The translations under genes were made by a program, and so were the position numbers. From contig NZ_BMVY01000012.1 in assembly GCF_014650955.1 (NCBI RefSeq), positions 1 to 64,000 on the forward strand: a stretch of 64,000 nt of DNA, read 5' to 3'. Each line of letters starts with the position of its first letter. Position 1 is the first letter of the stretch. Positions 9,994-19,800 of this stretch are shown piece by piece. The stretch comes from Streptomyces tauricus. GTDB taxonomy: Bacteria > Actinomycetota > Actinomycetes > Streptomycetales > Streptomycetaceae. The notes under the pieces were generated by a model. That model ran no database searches. It saw nothing but the letters and a program-made list of their open reading frames with translations, and had not been told where the DNA came from.

Positions 9994-11262
9994 TCAGACG
10001 CTCCACTTCTGGTTGTCGGTCCCCGCGCAGCTCCACAGCTGCAGCCAGGCACCGGCGCCCCGGTTGTTGTCCTTGATGTCGACACACTTGCCGACGACGG
10101 TGTTGACCAGGTCGTGGCTGCCGTTCAGCACGAACTTCTGGGCGGCGTTGCCACTGCACCTGGCGATCTGGATGGGAGTGCCGTCGCTGTAGTTCGCGTT
10201 GGCCACGTCCATGCAGAGGCCCTTGATACGGATGGTGCCGTCGGAGGCGAACTGCCATTTCTGCGCGGCCCCGCCGTTGCAGTCCCACACGAACAGCTTC
10301 TTGCCGTCGCCGAAATCGCCGCCCGGTACGTCGACGCACTTGCCCGAGAGGTGACTGCGCAGGGAGACGGAGGCGCTGAGCGTCACCCCTGAGCCGGCCT
10401 TCGTGGACTGGCTCTTGCCCCCGCCGGACGTCGTCTTCCCGCCGCTCCGCTCCTCCGGCTGCGTCTTCCGGCCGGTGTCCTTCCGGGCGGTGTCCTTCTT
10501 CGAGCCGCCGTCGCTCGTGCCCTTGCCCTTGTCCTCGCCCTTGTCCTCGCTCTTCGCCGGGGCGGACGTGGCGGCGTTCTGGGCCGACTTGCCCGGCTGG
10601 ACGGGGTCCTTCTTGCCGTCGGCCGCGGAACCGGTGTCGGGCGAGGTCTGCGCGAACTCGCCCGGTACGTCCCGGGCGTTCCCGCCCAGCACGGTTCCGG
10701 CCGACGCCGGTCCCCCGCGGTCCTTGTCGTCGTCCCCGCCGAGCATCAGCAGCGGCACGGACACGAGCAGCGCGCCCGCGACGGCGGCCCCGGCCAGCAC
10801 CGCCTTGCCCGGCCGGCCCACGGGCCCGGTCTGCTGCTGCGGCCGGTCGATCGCGGTCGCCGTCATGGTCCGTACGAGCGCGGGGAGCCGGCTCTTGGCC
10901 GCGGCGGCGGCACCGGGCTCTGCCTCTGCCTCTGCCTCGGACCGATCACCAGCGGCTTCTCCGGCCTCGGAGTCGGCACCGGCCTCGGACCTGGTCCGGG
11001 CGGGCTCGGTCCCGGCCTTGGGCTCGGTCCCGGCTTCGGCTTGCGGCTCGGCCTCGGGCTCGGTGGTTTTGCCCTGGGGGGCGGGCCCTTCGGTCTCACC
11101 GGCCTCCGTAGTGGTCTTCACCGCTGCGGGCTCGGGCTGGGACCGGGGCTCGACGGCGGCGGTAGCGGTCGTGGCCGCCTCCTCGCCACCGGAACCGGAA
11201 CCGGAAGTGGAACCGGAACCGGAACTCGGGGAGGCAGGGGGCTGCTCGGCCGAACGTGTCAC
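9994..11262 (-). CDS. Membrane-anchored ricin-type beta-trefoil lectin protein
   Basis: 422 residues. A long acidic, Ser/Glu/Ala-rich N-terminal region (1-130) is followed by one membrane helix (~153-176, core AVLAGAAVAGALLVSVPL). A Lys/Ser/Gly-rich linker then leads to a C-terminal ricin B-type trefoil (~294-422) with the repeating pattern GKCVDV ... QKW (GKCVDVPGG, LCMDVANAN, GKCVDIKDN, QKWQF, QKWSV). With one helix and no classical signal peptide, the lectin domain probably faces outward. The GTG start overlaps the stop of the upstream T7SS-associated gene (GTGA), and a GGGAGG site precedes it. The helix segment resembles that of the bulb-lectin protein at 12593-13705. The sugar ligand is not predictable. 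No enzymatic domain is visible. Confidence 0.85.
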   Translation of the reverse strand: MTRSAEQPPASPSSGSGSTSGSGSGGEEAATTATAAVEPRSQPEPAAVKTTTEAGETEGPAPQGKTTEPEAEPQAEAGTEPKAGTEPARTRSEAGADSEAGEAAGDRSEAEAEAEPGAAAAAKSRLPALVRTMTATAIDRPQQQTGPVGRPGKAVLAGAAVAGALLVSVPLLMLGGDDDKDRGGPASAGTVLGGNARDVPGEFAQTSPDTGSAADGKKDPVQPGKSAQNAATSAPAKSEDKGEDKGKGTSDGGSKKDTARKDTGRKTQPEERSGGKTTSGGGKSQSTKAGSGVTLSASVSLRSHLSGKCVDVPGGDFGDGKKLFVWDCNGGAAQKWQFASDGTIRIKGLCMDVANANYSDGTPIQIARCSGNAAQKFVLNGSHDLVNTVVGKCVDIKDNNRGAGAWLQLWSCAGTDNQKWSV

Positions 11263-12176
11263 GGGGTCCTCCCTGCGATGTGAGGGCTGTGGGGGATGTG
11301 GGGGTGGAGTTCAGGAGAACTGTCGGTCAGGGGCGGCGCGGTCACAGAGCCGGTGTCGACACGGTCCGCTGTGCCCGTACGGTCCCCTGTGCCGGAGGGA
11401 GCCTCGGGAACCTCCTCCGCGCCCGGTCCTCGTACGGGACCGAGAAGGCTGTCCGCCGGGACCAACAAGGGCGCGGCCGCTCCGGCGTTGACCATCAGCT
11501 GGGTGCCCGAACCGCTCAGTGACCGGGCCAGCTGCCGCGCCGGAAGCCTGCCATGGCGAAGTACCGGGGACATGAACTCGTGTGCCGGTGAGGTGAACAA
11601 CAGGACCACCGGCGCACCGTCCTGACCGGTGGCGGTGAGCGGCCCGCCGTCCGGCGCGCGCACCACGGTCACCTCCGCCTCGGCGAGCGCCGCGAGTGCC
11701 TCGTCCACCGAGCCGTAACCGGTGGCGGCCCGTTGCGCCGCCGCGTCCACCGGGTCGGTCGGCTCCGGCCAGCCGAGCACCTGGGCCGAGGGCCGGTACG
11801 CGGGGTTGGCGCGGTACTCGCCCACGCCCCCGCTCTCGTCCGACTGCCACTCCCCCAGGACCGCCCACTCCGGCGGGGTCCGCTCCTCGGTCCACTCCGG
11901 GTCGACCATCCCGATCCAGTGACCAGGAGCCCGGCGGGCGGCGGCCCGTACGGCCTCGGGTATCTCGGGGATGTCCACAGCGTCCACAGTGTCAGCACTG
12001 TCGACGGTATCCGCGGTTTCCGTCGTGTCCGCTGTGCCGACGACAGGTGACTCGGTGACCGCGGTCGGGCCGGAACCTTCGGGCGCCACAGGCAAGTCGG
12101 ACGCCACGGGCGAGTCTGGCACCACGGGCGAGGCGTCGTGCCTGCCCTCCTGCCGTTCTCCGGGCCGCATCTTCAC
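11259..12176 (-). CDS. Type VII secretion system-associated protein (SseB-like domain)
   Basis: About 305 residues from the GTG at 12176 (alternatives: ATG at 12170, or a GTG at 12218 that has no ribosome-binding site). The N-terminal ~90 residues are low-complexity Val/Ala/Asp/Thr. The middle (motifs EWTEERTPPEWAVLGEWQSD, VLGWPEPTDPVDAAAQRAAT) and the following SseB-like part match the pattern of actinobacterial 'type VII secretion system-associated' proteins. Those are repeatedly found beside eccC/mycP; their molecular role is not settled. Its stop codon overlaps the GTG of the ricin-lectin gene, so the two are translationally coupled. No membrane segment is visible. Confidence is good for family and context, low for the exact start. 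Confidence 0.7.
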   Translation of the reverse strand: MKMRPGERQEGRHDASPVVPDSPVASDLPVAPEGSGPTAVTESPVVGTADTTETADTVDSADTVDAVDIPEIPEAVRAAARRAPGHWIGMVDPEWTEERTPPEWAVLGEWQSDESGGVGEYRANPAYRPSAQVLGWPEPTDPVDAAAQRAATGYGSVDEALAALAEAEVTVVRAPDGGPLTATGQDGAPVVLLFTSPAHEFMSPVLRHGRLPARQLARSLSGSGTQLMVNAGAAAPLLVPADSLLGPVRGPGAEEVPEAPSGTGDRTGTADRVDTGSVTAPPLTDSSPELHPHIPHSPHIAGRTP

Positions 12177-12592
12177 CTGAACTCTTCGGTCCGTACGGAT
12201 TGCTGGGTGCCGCGCCACACGCGCGCACGCCGATGCCGATATCGATCAGATCGGGGAGCCAACAGGATGCCACACGCGCCCCGTGCGTGGGGCGTTGGGG
12301 CAGGCCCGTATCGGGCGACCACGTGCCCGTTTGCTGCCCGGGTGGAGAACTTTCCGGGAGCAGTGAGGCGTGGGTGGACAAAGCGATGGGGCGGTTGGGA
12401 CTGAGGGTGCTGCTGTCGCCCCTGCGACGGGCTAGGTTGGGTTCGCCATCGGACCCGTCCATGTACAAGTGCCCTGTACCGCCTTGTGCACGTGCCGTCC
12501 ATCCGGACGTCCACGCCAGGCCCGTACGGGAATGCCTCGCAGCGCAGAGGGCATCGGATCGGTCCGCGGCCGCCACCGAGGAGGAGTACCGC
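12177..12592. other. Divergent intergenic region between the two lectin-associated transcription units
   Basis: A 416-bp spacer between the leftward T7SS-associated/ricin-lectin unit and the rightward bulb-lectin gene. Only the GAGGAGG site (12579-12586) before the ATG at 12593 is clear. I see no gene, long repeat or convincing promoter hexamers. Confidence 0.4.
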
Positions 12593-13705
12593 ATGTCCCC
12601 CCACCAGCACCACACCCCCGGCGCGAACGCGGAGGGGGCCGCCGCCGGCGCGGAGGAAGCCGAGTCCACACCCGCGCCCCCCGCGTCGTCGTCGGCACCG
12701 GACGAGCGGGCGCCGGCCCCTGCCGAGGCGCCGGAAGCCCCCGAGGCGCCGGAGGCCCCCAAGGCACCCGAAGCCGCCGAGGCGAAGTCAGGTGCTGCCC
12801 CGGCCGGGAAGAAGGGCACCACGCCGGACGCGGAGGGCGGCACCGACCCGGACGCGGACGGCGGCACCACCCCGGACGGAGAGACCGGTGCCGCCGCGGC
12901 CGGGAAGACCGCCGGTACTCCTGCCACCCCGTCCGCCTCGGCCGCTCCCGCCGAAGGCGTCGCCGTGGCGGTGGCCGTCGCGACGACCCCGCCGGGTACG
13001 AAGACCGGCACGGGGGTCAACAGCGGGCGCCCCCGCAAGCCGGTGCTGGCCGGGGCCGCGATCGCCGGCGCCGTCCTGATCGCCATACCGCTGCTGCTGG
13101 CCGGGAGCGCGCAGGACGACGGGCGCCCCGACACCAAGGGGCTGGCCGCGGAGGGTTCCGACACCGTCCTGAACGCGACCTCCGCACCCGCCGGCCTCGA
13201 CGACTACGTGGCGGAGACGCCCAGTTCGTCCCCGCGCAAGGAGAAGAAGAAGGAGAGCGAGGCACCCCAGGTCGTCCCCAAGGCCGTCGCACCCGTGCCG
13301 GAGGCCAGGACGAGCAGCCCGGCCGCGAAGAAGTCGAAGGCCCCGGCCGCCAAGGAGAAGCCGAAGGCGGACCCGAAGCCGAACTGGGGCACCAAGACCG
13401 TCTACGCGACCACCGTTCTGCAGGCCAACCAGTCCTGGAGCACCAACCGCATCCGCATGGTCATGCAGGGCGACGGCAACCTCGTCGTCTACAACGAGAA
13501 GAACAAGCCGATCTGGGCGTCCATGACCTTCGGCAGCAACCACCGGGCGATCTTCCAGGAGGACGGCAACCTCGTCATCCACAACGGAGACGACCGCCCG
13601 ATCTGGGCCTCCAAGAGCCACGGCCACGCGAACGCCCAACTGGTCCTGCGTGCCGACGCGAAGGTGGTCATCCTCCACAACGGCGCGGTCATCTGGTCGA
13701 CCTGA
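12593..13705 (+). CDS. Membrane-anchored bulb-type (mannose-binding) lectin domain protein
   Basis: 370 residues. The N-terminal 145 residues are acidic and rich in Ala/Pro/Glu/Gly. One membrane helix spans ~149-170 (PVLAGAAIAGAVLIAIPLLL), followed by a Lys-rich linker. A C-terminal B-lectin/GNA-type domain (~265-370) carries three degenerate Q-D-N-V-Y-type repeats: MQGDGNLVVYN, FQEDGNLVIHN and LRADAKVVILHN, each ending in (P)IW. The first two keep the DGNLV core, the third does not. The architecture and helix sequence parallel the ricin-type protein on the other side of the intergenic region, so the two look like paralogous scaffolds with swapped sugar-binding heads. ATG with GAGGAGG seven bases upstream. 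Location inferred: cell surface. Confidence 0.85.
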   Translation: MSPHQHHTPGANAEGAAAGAEEAESTPAPPASSSAPDERAPAPAEAPEAPEAPEAPKAPEAAEAKSGAAPAGKKGTTPDAEGGTDPDADGGTTPDGETGAAAAGKTAGTPATPSASAAPAEGVAVAVAVATTPPGTKTGTGVNSGRPRKPVLAGAAIAGAVLIAIPLLLAGSAQDDGRPDTKGLAAEGSDTVLNATSAPAGLDDYVAETPSSSPRKEKKKESEAPQVVPKAVAPVPEARTSSPAAKKSKAPAAKEKPKADPKPNWGTKTVYATTVLQANQSWSTNRIRMVMQGDGNLVVYNEKNKPIWASMTFGSNHRAIFQEDGNLVIHNGDDRPIWASKSHGHANAQLVLRADAKVVILHNGAVIWST

Positions 13706-13732
13706 CCCCGCGCGGCCCGTCGCACGACCCAC

Positions 13733-13778
13733 CAGGCCCCTGGTCCGTTCCCGAATTCGGGAACGGACCAGGGGCCTG
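13733..13778. terminator. 46-bp perfect palindrome, probable terminator
   Basis: A perfect palindrome centred on an EcoRI-like GAATTC at 13753-13758. As RNA it would fold into a roughly 20-bp hairpin with a tight loop. It lies 27 bases after the stop of the bulb-lectin gene and before the megasynthase, fitting a terminator that separates the two. Confidence 0.75.
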
Positions 13779-13853
13779 CGGCTTCCTCATACTGGGGAGC
13801 CCCCGCACACCCCCACGCACCAGCGACCCGCCCACGCACGAACGAACGGACTC

Positions 13854-16800
13854 ATGACTCCTCCTGAAACGCTCCTGGACGTGCTGCTGGACGCGGCCCA
13901 CCGGGCACCTGGACAAGTCGTCGTCCACGTCCGCGGGGACGGCGGCGAAGTGTCCGTCACCTTCCGGCAGCTCCTCGAAGAGTCCCTGCGGGTCGCGGGC
14001 GGTCTCCGTGCGGCGGGGATCGCCCCGGGTACCTGTGTGCCGCTGCTCGCGGACCGCAGCGAGGATTTCCAGCCGATGTTCTGGGGTGCGCTGGCGGCCG
14101 GCCTGGTACCGGTGCCGCTCGCGCCCGACGTACGGCGGGTCGGGCCGGTGTGGGAACACCTCGGCCGCCCGCCCGTCATGGTGGACGCGGCCTGCGCGGA
14201 GGTGGCCGCCGAACTGCCGTGCCCCGTAAGGGTGTTGCGGCTGGAGACGCTGCGCGAGTGCCCCGCGCCGGCCTCACCCGCGCAACCGGCGCCGGACGAC
14301 CTGGCGTTCCTGCAGTTCTCGTCCGGCAGCACCGGCGCGCCCAAGGGTGTGGAGCTGACCCACGCGGCCGTGGTGGCCAACCTGCGTCAGATAGTCGCCG
14401 TCTCGGCCCTGTGCGAGCAGGATGTCCTGGTCAGCTGGATGCCGTACTTCCACGACATGGGTCTCATCGGCACCCATCTGGCACCCCTGGCCGCGCGGAC
14501 GAAACAGGTGAAGATCGGCCCGCTGTCGTTCGCGAAGAACCCGCGCCTGTGGCTGGACGTGACCGCCCGGCACCGGGGCACGGTCCTGTCGGCCGCCAAC
14601 TTCGCGCTCGCGCTGACCGTCCGGCGCGTACCCGACGACGTACTCGCCGGACTCGATCTCAGTCCGGTACGGCTGATCCTGGTCGGGGCCGAACCGATCT
14701 CCGCGACGGTGTGGCGGGACTTCGCCGCCAGGATGCGCCCCGCCCGGCTGGACCCGCGGGCGGCGACCCCCGTGTACGGGCTGGCCGAGGCGACCTTGGC
14801 CGTCACGTTCCCGCCGCTGGGCGAAGTGGCGGTTCCCGTCGCCCTGGAGCGCGCCGCACTCGCCCGGGGCGTCGCCGTGGAGCGCGGGCCGAACGGGAAA
14901 AGCCTGCCGGGGACGGATATCTCGGACGCGGCCGGTGTCGTGGAAGCGGTCGACGTCGCGGAAGCCATGGACGTCGTGGAGGTGATGGACGTCGGCCCGC
15001 CGGTGCCGGGCTGCTCGGTCCGGATCACCGACGACACCGGCCGGCCGTTGGGCGACCGGCGGGTGGGTCACATCGAGGTGCGGGGCCCCCAGACCGCCCG
15101 CGGCTACCACCGGCTGCCGGAGACGACCGCCCTGTCCTTCGCCGAGGACGGGTGGCTGCGGACGGGTGACCTGGGGTTCCTGCGCGACGGCCGCCTCTGC
15201 GTCAGCGGCCGTCACAAGGATGTCCTCTTCCTCAACGGCCGTACCTTCCACGCCCCGGACATGGAGGAGGTCGCGAGCGCGAGCCCCGGGCTGCCTCCGG
15301 GAAGCCCGGCGGTGATCGGCTCGACCGACCCGGTGACCGGCGGCGAACGCGTGGTGGCGTTCGTGCCCTGGGCCCGGCCGCCCGGCGGTGCCGTCGAGGT
15401 CCTGGACGGGGTCGCGCGGCGGATCCGTACCGCGCTGGGGCACGACGACGTACGCGTACTCGCGCTGCCGCCGTCGGCGTTCCCGCGCACCACGAGCGGC
15501 AAGCTGCAACGGCAGCGGATGCGGGCCCGCTTCGAGGAGGGCGCGTACCGGCCCGCGGCGTCCTCGTCGTGGCCCCCGCCGCCCTCGCCCGGGAGGCTTC
15601 CCGCAACCCCCGCGGCCCCCCGCTCGTACACCGCCATGCGGCAAGTGGTGCGCAGTGCCTGGGCCCAGGCACTGCACCTTCCAGAGGCGTCCTTCGGGGA
15701 CAGGGACCGCTTCTCCGAGGTGGGCGGCACCTCGCTGAAGGCCATGGAGGCGCTGGCCCGGCTGGAGGAGTCCCTGGGGGTCGTACTGGGGCCGGCCGTG
15801 ATGCGCCACGACACCGTCGCCGCGCTCACCGACCACCTGCTGGCCACCAGGGAGGAGGGCACTGCCGCGCACAGGCCCGCCACGGACGAACCGTCGGTTC
15901 TTCCCGCGCCGGACGACGCGCCGTCCGCGACGGCGGTCGTCGCGATGGCCTGCCGCTTCCCCGGCGCGAGCACACCGGAGGAGTTCTGGGACCTGCTGAC
16001 GGCCGGCCGTGACGTCGTCACCGAGGTGCCACAGGGCCGTTGGGGAACCGGCCGCCGGGACACCGGCCGTTGGGGCGCCTTCCTGGACGACCCCGCCGCC
16101 TTCGACGCCACGCACTTCGGCATCGGCGACGAGGAGGCCCGTACGCTCGACCCACAGGCCCGGATCTTCCTCGAACTCGCCCACGAGGCCCTGGAACGCG
16201 CCGGTTACGCCGGACCGCGCCGGCGCGGCCTCCGCGTCGGGGTCTTCGCCGCCGTCGGGGACAGCGGCTACCGCCAGATCCTCGACGGCGCCTCCCCCGC
16301 CCCGTCCCGCTCCGCGACGACGCTGACGGGCAATCTCCCCAACCTCGTCGCCGCCCGGGTCTCGCACTGCCTCGACCTGGACGGTCCGGCCCTCGCGGTG
16401 GACACCGCCTGCTCGTCGGGGCTCGTCGCACTGCATCTGGCCCGGCGCAGCCTCGCGGACGGAGAGTGCGACATCGCCGTCGTCGGCGGAGTCAACCTGC
16501 ACCTCACTCCCGACGGACACGAGGCCCTGGAAGCCGCCCAGGCCCTCTCCCCCACCGGCCGCAGCCGCGCCTTCAGCACGGCCGCCGACGGGTTCGTACC
16601 CGGCGAGGGAGGCGCGGCCCTCGTCCTGCGGCGCCCGCACGACGCCCAGCGGGACGGCGACGACGTACTCGCCCTCGTACGCGGCACCGCCGTCAACAAC
16701 GACGGCACCTCACTGAGCCTGATGGCACCCAACCCCCTGCGGCAGCGTGAGGTGATCACGCGCGCGTACGAGGTCTGCGGCGTCGATCCGGCGTCGGTGA

Positions 16801-19800
16801 CGTATGTCGAGGCGCACGGGACGGGCACGGCCGTCGGTGACCCCATCGAACTGCGGTCCCTGGCCCATGCCTTCCCCGCACGCGAGGACGGCCGGCCGCG
16901 ACTGCTGGGCTCGGTGAAGACGAACGTCGGGCACCTGCTGAACGCGGCGGCCCTGCCCTCACTGGTGAAGGTGGTCCTGGCCCTGCGGCACGGCCGGCTG
17001 CCCGCCTCCCTGCACCACACACCGCCCTCGCCCGCCGTCGAGCGGTCCGGGTTCGCGCTGGTCACCGAGGCGTCTCCGTGGCCCTCCACCGGCCCGTCCG
17101 GGCCGCGCAGGGCGGGCGTCAACGCCTTCGGCTTCGGCGGCACGAACGCGCACGCCGTGCTGGAACAGGCACCGCCGCCCCTGACACCCGAACGGGCCGA
17201 TGACCGTGGCCCGCACCTGCTGACCCTGTCGGCACGCGGCGCGGCCGGGCTTCACGCGTGGGCGTCCCTCCTCGCCGACCATCTGCACGAGCACCCGGAG
17301 TTGGACGAGGGCGACGTGTGCCGGGCGGCGGCCACGGCCCGTGACGAGGGCCCGTACCGCCTCGCCGTCGTGGCCGACGGCGACCTGCGGGAACGTCTGA
17401 CCGCCGCCACGGCTCCCGGCGGTGGCCGGTTGCCGGGCGTGGTCACCGGGACGGTGGCGCACCGGCCGCGGACCGTCTTCGTGTTCCCGGGCCAGGGCTC
17501 GCTGCGACCCGGCTCGGGCCGTGCGCTGTACGCGACGGCGCCGGTGTACCGCGACACGCTCGACGAGGCCTCGGCCCACGTCGGCGCGGTGCACGGGCGG
17601 GAGTTGACGGCCTGGTGTGTCGACCCAGGCCTCGACGCGCGGGCCCAGGCGTCGACGGAGGTGGCTCAGCCTTTGCTGGTGGCCCACGGGGTCGCGCTCG
17701 CCCGGCAGTTGCTCGCCTGGGGCGTACGGCCGGACGCACTCGTCGGGCACAGCGTCGGGGAACTCACCGCCGTCTGTGTCAGCGGGAGGGTCCCGTACCC
17801 CGACATGCTCACCTTCGCGGTGGAACGCGGCCGTCTCATGGGCACGTCGACCCCGCCAGGTGCGATGGCGGCGGTACGGGGAGCCGACGAGGAGCAGGTG
17901 GCGGCGCTGATCGCGGCGGCCCCCGGCACACTCGCGGTCGCCGCCCACAACGGCCCCGGCAGGCTGGTCCTGTCCGGCAGCCCTCACGCGGTCGAGCGGG
18001 CGACGCGGGAACTCTCCGCGCGAGGCGCGTGCGTACGCGCACTTGAGGTGTCCCGGGCCTTCCATTCACCGCTGATGGAGCCGATCACGCGCGAACTGGC
18101 CGAAGCGGCACGCCAGTTGAATGTCATCGAGTCCGGCCTACCGGTGCTGAGTACGCTCACCACCGAGTGGCAGCCGCGCATGGACCCCGAGCATCTGCGC
18201 GAACACGCCCTGCGGCCGGTGCTGTTCGGGCGGGCCGTGGCCCGGCTGCTCGACGAGGGCTACGACACGTTCGTGGAACTGGGCTCGCGGGACAGCCTCG
18301 CCGGTCTCGTACGAGCGACCGCCGCCGCGCGGCAGCCGGTGGACGGCACCGACAGGGACGTCCTGGTGATCTCCGCGCCCCTCGCCCCCGAGCGCTCCGG
18401 GACTCCGCTGGACAGTGCCCCGGGCGGGGCGGGCGAGCTGCTGGAGACGGTGGCCCACCTGTGGGCACGCGGCGCGTCACTGGACCGTACGGAACTCGAC
18501 GCGGGCCGGCGGCGGATTCCGCTGCCGCCCTACCCGTACCAGCGGCGCCGCCACTGGCCCGAGGCGACGCGGCCCGGCCTGCTGCACGACGTCACCTGGC
18601 AGAAGGCACCCCTGTCACCGGACGCGTGCGGACCGGTGCTGGTGACCGGTCCGGACCCGGCGGCCGTGTATGACCTCACCCGGCGCCTCGCGGACCAGGG
18701 CGTGCGGACGAGCGCGGCCCCTGAGGACCGCCCGCGGACGGTGATCCTGCTGGCCGGGCCCGCCGCGCGTGCCACGTCCACGGAGATCGAGCGGATCCAG
18801 CGCGAGTTGGTCACGGCGTTCCACGAGGCGCTGACCCTGTTCGACCTGACCGGGGCCGGTCGTCTGCTCGTCGTGACCGAGGACGCGCACGCCACCGGAC
18901 ACGGCCGCGAACGGCCGAACCCGGTCCAGGCGGTACTGGGCGGCCTGACGCTGGCCGTGCCGTCGGAGTCCGCGGGAGCGGTGGCCAACTGGGTCGACCT
19001 GTCCTCCCTCGACGACACCGGACAGCGGCTGCGAGCCGTCATCGCCGAGGCGACGGCACCCCAGGCGGTCGGTGCCGTCGCCTGGCGGGACGGACAACGG
19101 CTCGTACGGACCGTCACACCACGGGCGTCGAACCTGACAGGTGTCCAGGACAGGCCGCCCGCCGACGACACCCTCCTCCTGCCCGCCGACGGCACCTTCC
19201 TCATCACGGGCGGCGCCGGAGGCCTCGGCACCGCCCTCGCCCGGGAACTCGCCGGGCGTGGCCGCCCGGTGCTGCTGCTCACGGGCCGTTCCCCGCAACC
19301 GCCCGCCGGGCTGCTGGCGGAACTCACCGGTCTCGGCGCCGACGCCCGCTACCACCGGGCCGACCTCACCTCGCGGGACGACGTCGAGGCGCTGGTCGCC
19401 GGACTGCCCGCGCCGGACGCCGTCTTCCACGCGGCCGGAGTCGTGCGCCCCGGAAGTCTGCGCGCGACGAAGGTGGAGGAGACGATGGAGGCACTGGGCG
19501 CGAAGACGCTCGGCACCGTGCTGTTGTCGGAGGCGCTGATCCGGCACGGCCGCGCGCCCGGGGCGTGCGTGGCGTTCTCCTCCGTCTCCTCGGTACTGCC
19601 GGGACTCGCCGGCGCACTTGGTGCCTATGCCGCCGCCAACTCCTTCCTCGACTCGTTCGCCGGCGCCGAACGGCAGGCGGGGCGGCCGTGGCTGTCGGTG
19701 AACTTCGGGCCGTTCGCCGAGACGGGGCTCGCCGCCGCGTTCGCCGCCGATGCCCTCGCCGACGAGGGGGGCCGGCCACTGGCGACCGCTCCGGCGTGGG

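Noticed and set aside
6408-10076. Plus-strand open frame of over 1,200 codons opposite mycP and the AAA+ gene
   Set aside because: The minus strand has repeated Walker motifs, a ribosome-binding site and an ATGA overlap. The plus-strand product is a low-complexity shadow.
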